Source: an uncultured Pelagibacteraceae bacterium (GTDB taxonomy: Bacteria > Pseudomonadota > Alphaproteobacteria > Pelagibacterales > Pelagibacteraceae). From it: 64,000 nt of DNA. The notes beneath the pieces are model-generated. The model worked only from the letters and a program-made list of their open reading frames with translations. It ran no database searches and was not told where the DNA came from. The position numbers were made by a program, and so were the translations under genes. The stretch is from NCBI GenBank assembly GCA_902529105.1, contig CABZUW010000001.1:1-64000 (forward strand), read 5' to 3'. Position 1 is the stretch's first letter. Each line of letters opens with the position of its first letter. Positions 51,259-61,037 of the stretch are shown one piece after another.

Positions 51259-51816
51259 TTAATTTATTTCCAAATTACCCAATATCTTAAGTTTTTTGTC
51301 TGTTATAACCATCTCACCAGAGGAAGTGCCCTTATTAAGCAATTCTGAAATTACCACAAAATGGGTAACAATTATTAAATTAGAATCACTGTCCCAACTA
51401 TTAATAAAATTTTTTAAATCCTCAATTTGTTGAGACTTATTTTTAGAAAACCTAGCCTCATAAAAAGAGTTTAAAGCATTAAACGTTTGAAAATTTTCAA
51501 AAGCTATCTCTGCAGTTTCTTTACATCTGCACCATTCACTTGATAAAACTTTATCAATTTTAATTTTATTTATTTTAAAAAAATCTCCAATCATTTTTGA
51601 TTGCTGTCTTCCTTTTGAACTTAAATTTCTTTGGGTTTTGCAGTCATTTATATCAAAATTATATGGGTCACCATTACCTGGAGCTAAAGCATGTCTTAAA
51701 AAAACTATTTTTTTTCCTAGTTTTAAATCTTGTACTAATGAGTTTTCGGAATGTGATAAATTTGTATTTAATACCAGTAAGAATATAAAAAATATTTTAT
51801 AAAATTTATATTTCAA
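51259..51816 (-). CDS. periplasmic histidine phosphatase family protein
   Basis: 185 residues from a TTG start with an N-terminal hydrophobic signal (KIFFIFLLVLNTNLSHS). Phosphoglycerate-mutase-like fold: IVFLRHALAPGNGDP with the catalytic RH pair, LSSEWCRCKETAEIAF and IIVTHFVVISEL with the second His. Likely a secreted phosphatase of unspecified substrate. Confidence 0.85.
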   Translation of the reverse strand: MKYKFYKIFFIFLLVLNTNLSHSENSLVQDLKLGKKIVFLRHALAPGNGDPYNFDINDCKTQRNLSSKGRQQSKMIGDFFKINKIKIDKVLSSEWCRCKETAEIAFENFQTFNALNSFYEARFSKNKSQQIEDLKNFINSWDSDSNLIIVTHFVVISELLNKGTSSGEMVITDKKLKILGNLEIN

Positions 51817-51855
51817 TTTATTTCATCTTTCTTTACTTTTGAATGTCTTTATTTT

Positions 51856-54800
51856 TTAACTATTCTTTTTTTTAATTATTAGTTTCTTTTCATATTTTTT
51901 TTTATTTTCTTCTTTTTCTAGATCTAAATACATAGACTCTAAGCTATACCAATCCCATTCATTCGTATTAATATGTTCCATTCTGTTCCAATTTTTTCGG
52001 TAATCACTATCTTCCTCATAATCCTCTATATATTCATCATAAAATTTAGGATTATCATATTTCTCATTTTTAAATGCTACTCTCGCTTTTCTAAATTCAG
52101 GAAAATTCACCGATTTCCAGAAGATATCTATATTCTTAATCACTTTTAGATTAACTAACTCATCAAAATTTATTGACTTAAATGGAATGTATAATGACTC
52201 TCCAGATTGTTGGATATTAAGATTTTCAAGTTTCTTTAATTTAGCAATTTTCTTAAAATCTAAAATTTGCGTATCAAGTTTTTGGGTATACCCTTTTTCA
52301 TAATCAAAATATTCACGTCTAGCAGCAATACTAAAACTTAAATCAAGTTTCTCTAACGATAAAAATCTATTGGTAATATTATTTATTATATCTTGAATAG
52401 TAGTTTGATTTTTTATATCAACATTTACAATCAAACTTAGTTTTTTGATTTTATGATTTATAAAATTTATAAATTCACCACTTCCTTTATAACTAGATGA
52501 TATATTTCCATGATGATCACCTTCTGAATTTAGATCTCCTAATCTTAAATTAATATCTTCAATTTTTTTGCAATTTTTAAAAAAAGATAAGTCTTGATCA
52601 CATATTTCTTTATGGGGCTCATAAGCAGTTAAATGATCATCCTTATTAAAATGCATAACCCCAAGATTAATCTTTTTTAAATTTTCAATAGATTTTAGTT
52701 CTTTTAAATCAGAGGCTATTATGTCAGGGATATTTATCTCCTCTAACTTTTTTAAATGATGAAGTTTTGAAAGGTCTACATTTATATAAGACCAAGTATC
52801 TGTGTAATATAAATTGGTCGAATATCCTGTATAACCTAAAGTGTATTTGAATAATCCTTTATTATAAAAATTACCCAAATTTCTAATTTCAATTTTTTGA
52901 AGATTGGGGCAGTTCTCAAATTTTGATAAAGTTACCTTATCCAAAGATTTTCTATGATGATTTTGAAAAAAATTCATTTTTAGAATTTTTAACTTCGGAA
53001 AATGAGGTAAGTCTAAATTCTCACTTTGTAAACAATCACTCAATTTTAAATACTCTAAATTTTCAGTCGGTATAAATTTATCAAATTCATTTAATTTGAT
53101 ATATTTTTCTTGCCATGGATTTACGCCCTCAATCCAACAATGGGTAAGGTTTTTAATTTTTTCATCTTTAATTTCTATGTTATCTACTATCTGAGTGAAA
53201 TCTGTAGGTTTTAAAAAATCTTCTTTAGATAAATTACTATCTTTAAAATCATTTGATAAAACAAATTTTTCACTGATATTTGTTGCAACAGAAAATAACT
53301 TATCTTTAATCTTATTTATCCCCTCTTCATTATTATTAACTAACACTCCTACAATTTTTTTGGCATTCCAATCTTTTTCTGTATAAGACATTTGATGAGA
53401 AACATGATGCAAAGAAGCACCAAAATAAATATATATCTTTTTAAAATTTATATTTGGAATTTTGTCTATTGCGGTTTTCTTGATTACTAAGATTAAGCTA
53501 TCTTTATCTGGCTTAAAGTCACTATCTGAAAAGCCAATAATTCTAATTATCTCTTCATATACATGTTTAAACAAATGGTTTAATTTTGACCATTTTTTTT
53601 CATCATCATTAATGTATTTTGGGTAATGACTTTTTAGATCATCTAGTTGATCACTATTAATAAATGTTTGATCTGGAAAGTAGTTGGATCCATTATAAAA
53701 AATATCATCCACAACAACTACCTGACTAACATTTTCATTTATAAATTTATCGGTCAGTAAATCTAATTTTTTATCACTTGCGCCTAATATTGTGAGGTTA
53801 TCTTTTAGGTTATTAATCTTAATTGAATTATAAAGGTAAATTAAATGAATTTTGAAATTATCTTTACTATCTTTACCATTTATTAACTTTTTAATTTCAG
53901 GGTGATAAATGAATATTTGAGTATCTTTATTATTTAATCTGAGTTCGTATATAAATTTTACTAAAAAACTTATTTGATCTGCACTCCAATCTTCATTGCT
54001 GTCATATTTATCATTTTTGGATAAATCAAAAATAATTGTTTCTAATTTATTTTGATTTTTAAAAAGATGTTCCATTACATCCAATTTTTTTCCTCTATCA
54101 GATCCATAATTATTAATATTTAAAAATCTAAAACACGATTTAAAAATGAAACAAGTTGGATTTGATTTAATTACTTCTTCATAACTTTTGTTTTTTTTGA
54201 TTATAAAAGGTCTGCTATATTTATAAGTGTTATTGTAATAATCAAATTCACTGATATTATAAACATTCTTGTCTATTATAATATTATTCTCTTTTAATAT
54301 AATTAAAAATTCATTATCTAACTGTTGACAAACATTAGTTTTCTCACCTTTAAATCCACAAAAAAAATTTACAGTTTTAAATTCAAGATTTAATTTTGAT
54401 ACGTTGTTAATATTATTAATAGTGAAATTAGTCTTTTGTTTTTCTAAAATTTTTACGAAATGATCTAATCCATTTATATATAAATCACTCAGATTACCGT
54501 TATCAATGATAATATTTTTTAACTTTTTAAAGCGCTTAAGATCATCTATTTTTGTATTCCAATAAATTTCTTTAAATATTTTTTTATTATATTTATCATC
54601 TTCGATTATTCTTTGTTTATAAGTTTGATAATTTATCAATTTAATAACTTCTAAGTTTGGAAATACGATGTGACTATCGGGAACATCAGTTATTGAATTG
54701 TGCTTATTTTTGTAACTTTTTTGAAAATAAGTATTTATTTCAAAATTTGGCTCATCTGGATTTGGAAATTCTAGACAAAATTCTTTTAAAGAAGAAAGTT

Positions 54801-55077
54801 TCAAGTTTTTTTCAAATTTATCGTTCTTTTGCTTATTAAAATAACAATAATGATTTAGTTTTAATTTATTTAATTTTTTAAGTGAAAAAATTGCATTATA
54901 AAATTTCTTAAAATCTAAATAACTGTCTTTTAATATTAATGTTTCTAAATGTTTAAGTTTAGATAATTTTGATAAATCATCATCTAAACTTATGCCCTCT
55001 AATTCTAGTATTTTAAAATTATTTTTAATGTCTAATATGTCTAAATTTGATATTTTGTTTGTATCTTCAATATTCAT
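51856..55077 (-). CDS. giant leucine-rich-repeat protein
   Basis: 1073 residues, no signal peptide, so cytoplasmic. Residues 10-275 and about 680-1040 contain leucine-rich repeats (LSKLKHLETLILKDSYLDF, LKILKMNFF, LKKLEEINIPDI, LEKLDLSF, LENLNIQQSGE). The middle (about 290-660) is not repeat-like and I recognise no fold; it has a possible Rossmann-like stretch (DNLTILGASDKKLDLL) and KKIYIYFGASLHHVS. A recognition or scaffold role is likely. It shares a 54-bp divergent promoter with the Hsp70 gene. Its AT content is like its neighbours, so transfer is not evident from composition by eye. Confidence 0.85.
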   Translation of the reverse strand: MNIEDTNKISNLDILDIKNNFKILELEGISLDDDLSKLSKLKHLETLILKDSYLDFKKFYNAIFSLKKLNKLKLNHYCYFNKQKNDKFEKNLKLSSLKEFCLEFPNPDEPNFEINTYFQKSYKNKHNSITDVPDSHIVFPNLEVIKLINYQTYKQRIIEDDKYNKKIFKEIYWNTKIDDLKRFKKLKNIIIDNGNLSDLYINGLDHFVKILEKQKTNFTINNINNVSKLNLEFKTVNFFCGFKGEKTNVCQQLDNEFLIILKENNIIIDKNVYNISEFDYYNNTYKYSRPFIIKKNKSYEEVIKSNPTCFIFKSCFRFLNINNYGSDRGKKLDVMEHLFKNQNKLETIIFDLSKNDKYDSNEDWSADQISFLVKFIYELRLNNKDTQIFIYHPEIKKLINGKDSKDNFKIHLIYLYNSIKINNLKDNLTILGASDKKLDLLTDKFINENVSQVVVVDDIFYNGSNYFPDQTFINSDQLDDLKSHYPKYINDDEKKWSKLNHLFKHVYEEIIRIIGFSDSDFKPDKDSLILVIKKTAIDKIPNINFKKIYIYFGASLHHVSHQMSYTEKDWNAKKIVGVLVNNNEEGINKIKDKLFSVATNISEKFVLSNDFKDSNLSKEDFLKPTDFTQIVDNIEIKDEKIKNLTHCWIEGVNPWQEKYIKLNEFDKFIPTENLEYLKLSDCLQSENLDLPHFPKLKILKMNFFQNHHRKSLDKVTLSKFENCPNLQKIEIRNLGNFYNKGLFKYTLGYTGYSTNLYYTDTWSYINVDLSKLHHLKKLEEINIPDIIASDLKELKSIENLKKINLGVMHFNKDDHLTAYEPHKEICDQDLSFFKNCKKIEDINLRLGDLNSEGDHHGNISSSYKGSGEFINFINHKIKKLSLIVNVDIKNQTTIQDIINNITNRFLSLEKLDLSFSIAARREYFDYEKGYTQKLDTQILDFKKIAKLKKLENLNIQQSGESLYIPFKSINFDELVNLKVIKNIDIFWKSVNFPEFRKARVAFKNEKYDNPKFYDEYIEDYEEDSDYRKNWNRMEHINTNEWDWYSLESMYLDLEKEENKKKYEKKLIIKKKNS

Positions 55078-55085
55078 CGGTTAAT

Positions 55086-55118
55086 TTATATCAGAAGATT
55101 ATTATTATTTTGATATAA
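55086..55118. promoter_or_regulatory. symmetric divergent promoter between LRR and Hsp70 genes
   Basis: TTATATCA (55086-55093) and TGATATAA (55111-55118) form a perfect inverted repeat with a 17-base spacer. Each arm contains or abuts a -10-like box for the outward gene (TATAAT 55114-55119 on plus, TATAAA at 55090-55085 on minus), leaving only 10-12 bases to each ATG. The two genes are probably controlled together. Confidence 0.55.
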
Positions 55119-55131
55119 TTAAAAATATAAA

Positions 55132-56679
55132 ATGAGTAAAATTATTGGTATAGACTTAGGAACTACTTATAGTGCAATAGCACAATTAGATGATTTGGGA
55201 ACACCTGAGGTATTAGCATCTACAGATAATAATAAAAAAATCACAGCAAGTTCTGTTTATATTAAAGATCAAAATGTTATTGTTGGTGACAAGGCTCTTG
55301 ATGCTCTAGAAACAGCTCCAAAACAAGTTATTACTGAGACCAAAAGACAAATGGAAAATGATGTAGTGTACTCTGTTGATGAAGGAAAATGGATAGATAA
55401 AGATGAAAAAAATAAAGATTATTATTCTCCAGCTCAAATATCTTCTTTTATATTGTCTAAACTTAAAGGTTATGCATCTGATGTTAAGAAAGCAGTAATA
55501 ACTGTTCCAGCATTATTTGCTGAAAAAGCAAGGGTAGCTACATTAGATGCTGCAAAAATGGCAGGGATAGAGGTTATAAGTTTAATCAATGAGCCGACTG
55601 CAGCTGCTTGTTATTATGCGAGTCTGCCAAATGTAAAAAAAATTACAGGAAAAATTTTGGTGTTTGATTTGGGGGGTGGAACATTTGATGTAACTGTTTG
55701 TGAAGTAAGAGGTGAAGAGGTTGAGGTTATAACTAGTAGAGGTGATAAATGGCTTGGTGGTAAAGATTTCGACAAAGAATTAATAAATTTAATAAATGAA
55801 AAATATAAAAAAATAAGTGGAAAAGAGTTAGATATCGAAAATCATTATTCTAAGTATATGGAAGTAGCTGAACAAATAAAAAGAGTTTTATCAGTTAGAG
55901 ATAAACAAACAGAAAAAATTGATGGACCAGATGGTGTAAAGGAAATAGAAATTACAAGAGCAGAATTTGAACAATCAATTCAAACTCACATAGAAAAACT
56001 CAAAATGCTAATGGAAGAGGCTCTTGATGGCAGTGGATTAAAAGCTGAAAACGTTAGTCATACATTACTTGTTGGTGGGTCAACTAGAATTCCAATAATA
56101 ACGAAGACTATTGAACAAGTGATGAAAAAACCTCCATTAAAAGGTGTAAACGTTGATGAGGCTGTGGCTGCTGGAGCTGCAATTTACGCAGGTTTAAAAT
56201 CTAAGAAAAATTTAAATGACGCACAAAAAAAAGCAATTTCTAATGTTAAACTACAAGATGTTTGTAATTTTTATCTAGGAACATTAGTCCAAGAAGATGA
56301 CCCGGTTTTAAATAGAAAAGTTACGAGTAATTTAATTTTAATTGATCGAGATACTCCTTTACCAGCTACAAAAAGTTCAAGATTAGTAACAATTTATGAT
56401 GATCAAGAAGCTATCTCAATTGATATTACTCAAAGTGAAGGAAGAGAAAAAAATAGAGAATTTGTAAATATTATCCACCAAGGCGAATTAAAATTTCCTG
56501 ACAAAAAACCAAAAGGTAGACCTATCGATGTAACCTACACCTATGACACTTCTGGCAAACTTCATTGCATTTTTGAGGATGAAGCAACTAAAGAAAAATA
56601 CGAAGTATCAATAAGACCAGAGTCTGCAGAAGATTTAAGAAAAAACTATGAAGCTATTGAACACATAATGATTGAATAA
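55132..56679 (+). CDS. Hsp70 family protein without lid
   Basis: 515 residues, against about 638 for DnaK. ATPase domain (1-370) is intact: IGIDLGTTYSAIAQL, LINEPTAAACYYA, LVFDLGGGTFDVTVCE and LLVGGSTRIPIITKTIE. The beta substrate-binding region follows (about 385-500, e.g. LILIDRDTPLPATKS, ISIDITQSEGR), but the protein ends where the helical lid would begin and lacks a DnaK tail. This is an accessory Hsp70, most likely served by the next gene's TerB/J-like protein. Confidence 0.93.
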   Translation: MSKIIGIDLGTTYSAIAQLDDLGTPEVLASTDNNKKITASSVYIKDQNVIVGDKALDALETAPKQVITETKRQMENDVVYSVDEGKWIDKDEKNKDYYSPAQISSFILSKLKGYASDVKKAVITVPALFAEKARVATLDAAKMAGIEVISLINEPTAAACYYASLPNVKKITGKILVFDLGGGTFDVTVCEVRGEEVEVITSRGDKWLGGKDFDKELINLINEKYKKISGKELDIENHYSKYMEVAEQIKRVLSVRDKQTEKIDGPDGVKEIEITRAEFEQSIQTHIEKLKMLMEEALDGSGLKAENVSHTLLVGGSTRIPIITKTIEQVMKKPPLKGVNVDEAVAAGAAIYAGLKSKKNLNDAQKKAISNVKLQDVCNFYLGTLVQEDDPVLNRKVTSNLILIDRDTPLPATKSSRLVTIYDDQEAISIDITQSEGREKNREFVNIIHQGELKFPDKKPKGRPIDVTYTYDTSGKLHCIFEDEATKEKYEVSIRPESAEDLRKNYEAIEHIMIE

Positions 56680-56684
56680 TTTTT

Positions 56685-59300
56685 GTGATTAAAAAACAAA
56701 ATATTAAAAGAAACCCTCAAAGACTAAAACATAAAGTTAGACTTGATATAGAATTCTATGAAGATCCAAAAAATAAAAAAATCGAATTATTGATAGTTTT
56801 CATACAAAAAGGAGGTGTCTCTGATGGAAAATTATTACTCGGTGACATTATCAAATCTATAAATGGTATTGCGGTAAACAATAAAGAGATTCAATTCGAT
56901 AATGAAATAAACAAAATAAACTGGGGGGATGAAATTATATTGGAAGTAGAAAGAAAAAATAAAATTCAAAATATAAAAATCAAAACATTATCTTTTGAAA
57001 ATTATAAAAAAACGCATGCTGTTTGGGGAATCGATATAAAAGAGGAAAAAAAACAAATGGTCATTAAAAGTTATGGTATTGAGTATAACTACAGTAATTA
57101 TATTGAACCAGGAGACATTTTATTAGAAATCAATTCTGTAAAGATTAATTCTCTTAATGATTTAAACAAAGAAAAATCTAAGTATAAAGTTGGAGATACT
57201 ATTGAATTTAAAATAGAAAGAAAAAAAATTTCTCAGATAAAAAAATTTAAAATCAAATTAATAAATTTTCAAAAAGCGATATTATTAAACAAAAAGTCGT
57301 GTGATAACTATTGGATAAAAAAAGCAGGTACACTAATGTTTAAAGAGTGGGTGGACTCAGACTATGGTTACAACCATAAAGATTGGCTAGGAAGACGTGA
57401 GGAAATTTTAAAGTTAGAAACTATTGCAGAACGTTTTTCTGATGCAAGACATACTGAAAATTCTGATTATATAAAAGATTGGAAAAACAAGGATGCTAAA
57501 CTTCTTACTAAATTATTAAAGCCCGAATATAGAGATATTAATTTTAAACTAAATTTTTTTAGTTTGGTTTTTAATTCAAAAATTATTACAAAATTAAAAA
57601 GTCTTAATTTAAAAAAAGAGTGTTGCTACTCGTATATTTTAACAGGAAAAGTTATTGGTGGAGATTGGGATAAAGATGTTCCTGCAAATATAAAAAACTT
57701 TGAAAAGTTAATTTCCGTCAAAGATAAAAAAAAAGAAATATTTGTTGATGAAATTTCAGATGTATCCTTGAACTTTTTTTTTAATGAAATGGTAGATAAA
57801 AAAAAAGATATTTTTATCAAATATAAATCAGATAATAAGTTTTGGAAATTTTCAAATAAAAAACAAACAAAACTGTCTACTATTCAATCCCTTGGATTTG
57901 AAGATATTGCGACAAATTTAGGATATTGGTTTGAATCAAAATATAAATTTAATAAAGCAAAAATAAAATTAGCAGTAGATGATTTTTGTAGAAGCTTTTT
58001 TTTAGAATATCCTGATTTTGATCTTGAGAGAATAAAGGAAATTGAAAAAATGGATCTTCAAGATGAGCCAGAATATGATGAAAATGATTATAGTTCCGAT
58101 CATCAAAATAAAATTTATATTTCAACAAGTGTTAGTAAAAAAAAAGTAGCCGGAAAAGAATCATTTTTGGTTAAATTAAATAATTTACCTACTGATGAAG
58201 AAATAGAAGATTATAATATTGGAAAAAAAATTTATCTAAAAATTTATATTTATGATATCACAGATTTAGATGAAGATAGTTTCTTCAAGATTCAAGAAAA
58301 TGGTGAGGATACAAGGCAGTATTTTCTCAACAATTGTCATGTAATTAAAACAGAAGATTTATCTTGGTCCGAAGGTAATGGAATATTAGTTCAAACTGTT
58401 GAATTAAACCTTTATGAATATAAACCTACAGAGTTAGCTTTTCCTTACTCAAAATTACAATTACCAAAATATGGAAAAAGAAAACTATCTTTTAGAACTT
58501 TTATCTGCACCGAAGATCAAAAATTTGATGAAAACGATGGAAGATTTATTACTAATGATAGTCCAACATTCAGGTCAGAAGAGTATCTTTTAGAAAGTTA
58601 TTCAGAAGGATTTGATGAATATGGTGATTACACAGATATTTTATCTTACTCATCCTCTGAAATAGAAGTTGAATATAAACAGCCTGGTTATCTAGAAATT
58701 AATAGACGAAAATATAATGATCTTAAAATTGCTTTGAGTTTAGCTTTAAACCAGGATGATAAGAATGATCAGAAAGCTAATTTAGAAAAAATTAAAGACT
58801 CAGTGAGATACGGTGATTTTACCGTTGAGGGAAATATCCATAAAATTCTTAGTTTGAAAAAAAATTATGAAAAATCTCTAAATAGAAAATTAAATTTAGA
58901 TAATATTCTTAAAGACTTAAAGAAAAATTCTGTAATACACGAAAGATATGAAATAATAGATTTTTTACTTAATCTCGCAACAAAAGATGAAACTTTTAAT
59001 AGTAAAGAAAATAAGTTCATCGACAAAGTTTCTCATGAACTAGAACTAAATAAGGAGAAATATCAAGAAATTAAAAAACAAAAAACTTCGTCTGTAAAAT
59101 TTGTAGATTTTGGTGAAGAGGTTGAGGAAAGTGTTTTTGGGATTAACAAAGATATGACTAAAGATGAAAAGCTTAAAATTTTAAGAAAAGAATATAGTAG
59201 ATGGAATGCTTTAACAAATAATACCGACAAAATGATTAGGGAAAGAGCTAAAGAAATGAGAGATTTAGCAGCGAATTTGAGAACTCAATACAGCAAATAA
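56685..59300 (+). CDS. PDZ-PDZ protein with TerB-like and J-like C-terminus
   Basis: 871 residues from GTG 56685, 5 bp after the Hsp70 gene. Residues 35-85 (GGVSDGKLLLGDIIKSINGI) and 105-185 (SNYIEPGDILLEINSVKIN) are PDZ-like. A large middle (200-720) is not recognised; about 450-660 looks like a beta-rich domain with an acidic lead-in (MDLQDEPEYDENDYSSDH). Residues 755-810 resemble TerB (RYEIIDFLLNLATKDETFNS) and the last 55 resemble a J-domain (FGINKDMTKDEKLKILRKEY, then WNALTNNTD) where HPD is missing. Likely cofactor for the Hsp70. Confidence 0.8.
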   Translation: MIKKQNIKRNPQRLKHKVRLDIEFYEDPKNKKIELLIVFIQKGGVSDGKLLLGDIIKSINGIAVNNKEIQFDNEINKINWGDEIILEVERKNKIQNIKIKTLSFENYKKTHAVWGIDIKEEKKQMVIKSYGIEYNYSNYIEPGDILLEINSVKINSLNDLNKEKSKYKVGDTIEFKIERKKISQIKKFKIKLINFQKAILLNKKSCDNYWIKKAGTLMFKEWVDSDYGYNHKDWLGRREEILKLETIAERFSDARHTENSDYIKDWKNKDAKLLTKLLKPEYRDINFKLNFFSLVFNSKIITKLKSLNLKKECCYSYILTGKVIGGDWDKDVPANIKNFEKLISVKDKKKEIFVDEISDVSLNFFFNEMVDKKKDIFIKYKSDNKFWKFSNKKQTKLSTIQSLGFEDIATNLGYWFESKYKFNKAKIKLAVDDFCRSFFLEYPDFDLERIKEIEKMDLQDEPEYDENDYSSDHQNKIYISTSVSKKKVAGKESFLVKLNNLPTDEEIEDYNIGKKIYLKIYIYDITDLDEDSFFKIQENGEDTRQYFLNNCHVIKTEDLSWSEGNGILVQTVELNLYEYKPTELAFPYSKLQLPKYGKRKLSFRTFICTEDQKFDENDGRFITNDSPTFRSEEYLLESYSEGFDEYGDYTDILSYSSSEIEVEYKQPGYLEINRRKYNDLKIALSLALNQDDKNDQKANLEKIKDSVRYGDFTVEGNIHKILSLKKNYEKSLNRKLNLDNILKDLKKNSVIHERYEIIDFLLNLATKDETFNSKENKFIDKVSHELELNKEKYQEIKKQKTSSVKFVDFGEEVEESVFGINKDMTKDEKLKILRKEYSRWNALTNNTDKMIRERAKEMRDLAANLRTQYSK

Positions 59301-59307
59301 TTTGTCA

Positions 59308-60435
59308 CTATTTTATCTTATCAATTAATTTTTTTAAAACAGAACCTGCATCTTTATTATGGTTATCAGATTCTGCAAATATTTCTTTTAAAGTCGATAT
59401 TATCTTTTGTTTATCGGATTTCATTAAAATTTTTGCCTCATTAAATGCATTTTCGATTCTTTTTTCTACTACAGACATTTTTGATATGTTCAAAAGACTC
59501 TTAATGCTTATTGCTGCTTTTTCTCCAAATCTTTTTTTGAATTTTTCTTGTTCATCTTTAGAAAACTTTTTATCTGCGAGATAGATACTTAATGATCCCC
59601 ATAGTAAAGCTTTATTAATTATTTCCTTGTTAGAGTTATCTAATTCGTTTCCCGTTACTTTTTTTATACTTTCATTAATCTTCCTATCAACCACTTTTAG
59701 GTCATAGACACCTTTTTTATCTGTTTTGAAAAATTCGTTATATTCATGGCTCATTGAAAACCATATCAAGGCCTGCATTCTATTAAGGAATGTCGGATGA
59801 GTATCATACAGTAGATTATTGTTTCCTTGTAACTTTTTTAATTCTCTCAGTTGATCTAAATAAGAACTAAAATTAAAAGATATATGTTCATCACTAAGAC
59901 CAGTAGATATTTTTAACATTGCTCTTAAAGAGTTCTCGATACTTCCTGACCCTAATAAACCAGCGCGATCAGCCGAAATTTCTGCAGCTCTACTTAAATT
60001 AAGAAAATTGAGATATTCGTTTCTTGTCCTTGCTTTTTCAATAGGTGGATAAAGACTATGCTGATAATAAAAATGGGAAATCTCGTGGGCAATAACACTC
60101 TCTAACTCGCCAGGATTTAATAATTCAACCATCTTTGATGTAATAATTATTTCAGCATTCAAACTTTGAGGCATCATGGCACAAGCTGCTTGAGTTTGAA
60201 TATGATTTGCAGTTACAAAAAAATTAAAGTTATTTTTAACACCAAGTCTTTTAAAAACTTTATCTATGGAACTAGCAATTTTTGGAAATAAGTTTTCGCT
60301 TACTTTAACTGAACTTGATAATAAATTTCTTAAGTTTTGATTATTATAATTTTTTGTATCATTTTTATTGTCTTGAACGATTCCTAATTCATTCAAATCG
60401 TCGTATGTATATCTAAATCTATCCAAAAAATTCAT
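59308..60435 (-). CDS. M48 family metalloprotease with TerB-like tail
   Basis: 375 residues. Zinc protease site HEISH at 117-121 in GELESVIAHEISHFYYQHS and third ligand in AAEISADRAGLLG (E152). No membrane helices, unlike HtpX, so probably cytoplasmic. The C-terminal part (about 265-370; ALLWGSLSIYLADKKFSKDE) resembles a TerB-like helical domain, as in the facing 871-residue protein. Last gene of the minus-strand operon; the stop is 7 bp from the end of that convergent gene. Confidence 0.87.
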   Translation of the reverse strand: MNFLDRFRYTYDDLNELGIVQDNKNDTKNYNNQNLRNLLSSSVKVSENLFPKIASSIDKVFKRLGVKNNFNFFVTANHIQTQAACAMMPQSLNAEIIITSKMVELLNPGELESVIAHEISHFYYQHSLYPPIEKARTRNEYLNFLNLSRAAEISADRAGLLGSGSIENSLRAMLKISTGLSDEHISFNFSSYLDQLRELKKLQGNNNLLYDTHPTFLNRMQALIWFSMSHEYNEFFKTDKKGVYDLKVVDRKINESIKKVTGNELDNSNKEIINKALLWGSLSIYLADKKFSKDEQEKFKKRFGEKAAISIKSLLNISKMSVVEKRIENAFNEAKILMKSDKQKIISTLKEIFAESDNHNKDAGSVLKKLIDKIK

Positions 60436-61037
60436 TTATTTTTTATCTTATTAATAATTTTTTTAATTTCCTTTATACTATCTTCATGTGGTGGAAATGA
60501 ATTGTTAAAGTTGCCATAATTTTCACTTGTTTTAAATCTTATTGTTTTACTCCCTCTAGAAGTTTCTTCTATACTTAAATAAATTCCTTGCTCCCTCAGA
60601 TTAAAAACCTTTTCAAGAAATCTATTTGACAATTTAACATCATAATCCTTGAATTTAGATACTTGATTATCTATTGTTTGTCCCTTTAGATTATTTTTAT
60701 TAAATTTAGGATCATTTAACCGACTATAAATAAGTGTAGTACTAACTTTTCCTTTTGGTTTTTCAGTAATGTTTTTTGGAAGATTTTCGTTAATAATTTT
60801 TTTTGCACCCTCAACGCTTATGAAGCTATTTTTAGGTTGTTTGCTAAAATATTTTAAAATTTCTTGGTCCTTTATTTTTTGAACTGAACCAAATTTAAAT
60901 TTTTTTTCATAGATTTTTAATATTTTAATATTATTTCCATTAACCTTTTCACCTGCGGCTTTAATTAATTGACTTTTGTTATCCCATACTATCTCTTTAT
61001 TATTAATTTTATTCTCTAAAAATTCTTTTAATCTCAT
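60432..61037 (-). CDS. unknown basic protein
   Basis: 201 residues, lysine rich, no signal, no membrane helix. Central SFISVEGAKKIINENLPK and YLSIEETSRGSKTIRFKTSE are the most protein-like stretches; the C-terminus contains a regular helix (DSIKEIKKIINKIKNK). No family recognised. Overlaps both neighbours by 4 bp, which indicates translational coupling in the island operon. Confidence 0.7.
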   Translation of the reverse strand: MRLKEFLENKINNKEIVWDNKSQLIKAAGEKVNGNNIKILKIYEKKFKFGSVQKIKDQEILKYFSKQPKNSFISVEGAKKIINENLPKNITEKPKGKVSTTLIYSRLNDPKFNKNNLKGQTIDNQVSKFKDYDVKLSNRFLEKVFNLREQGIYLSIEETSRGSKTIRFKTSENYGNFNNSFPPHEDSIKEIKKIINKIKNK

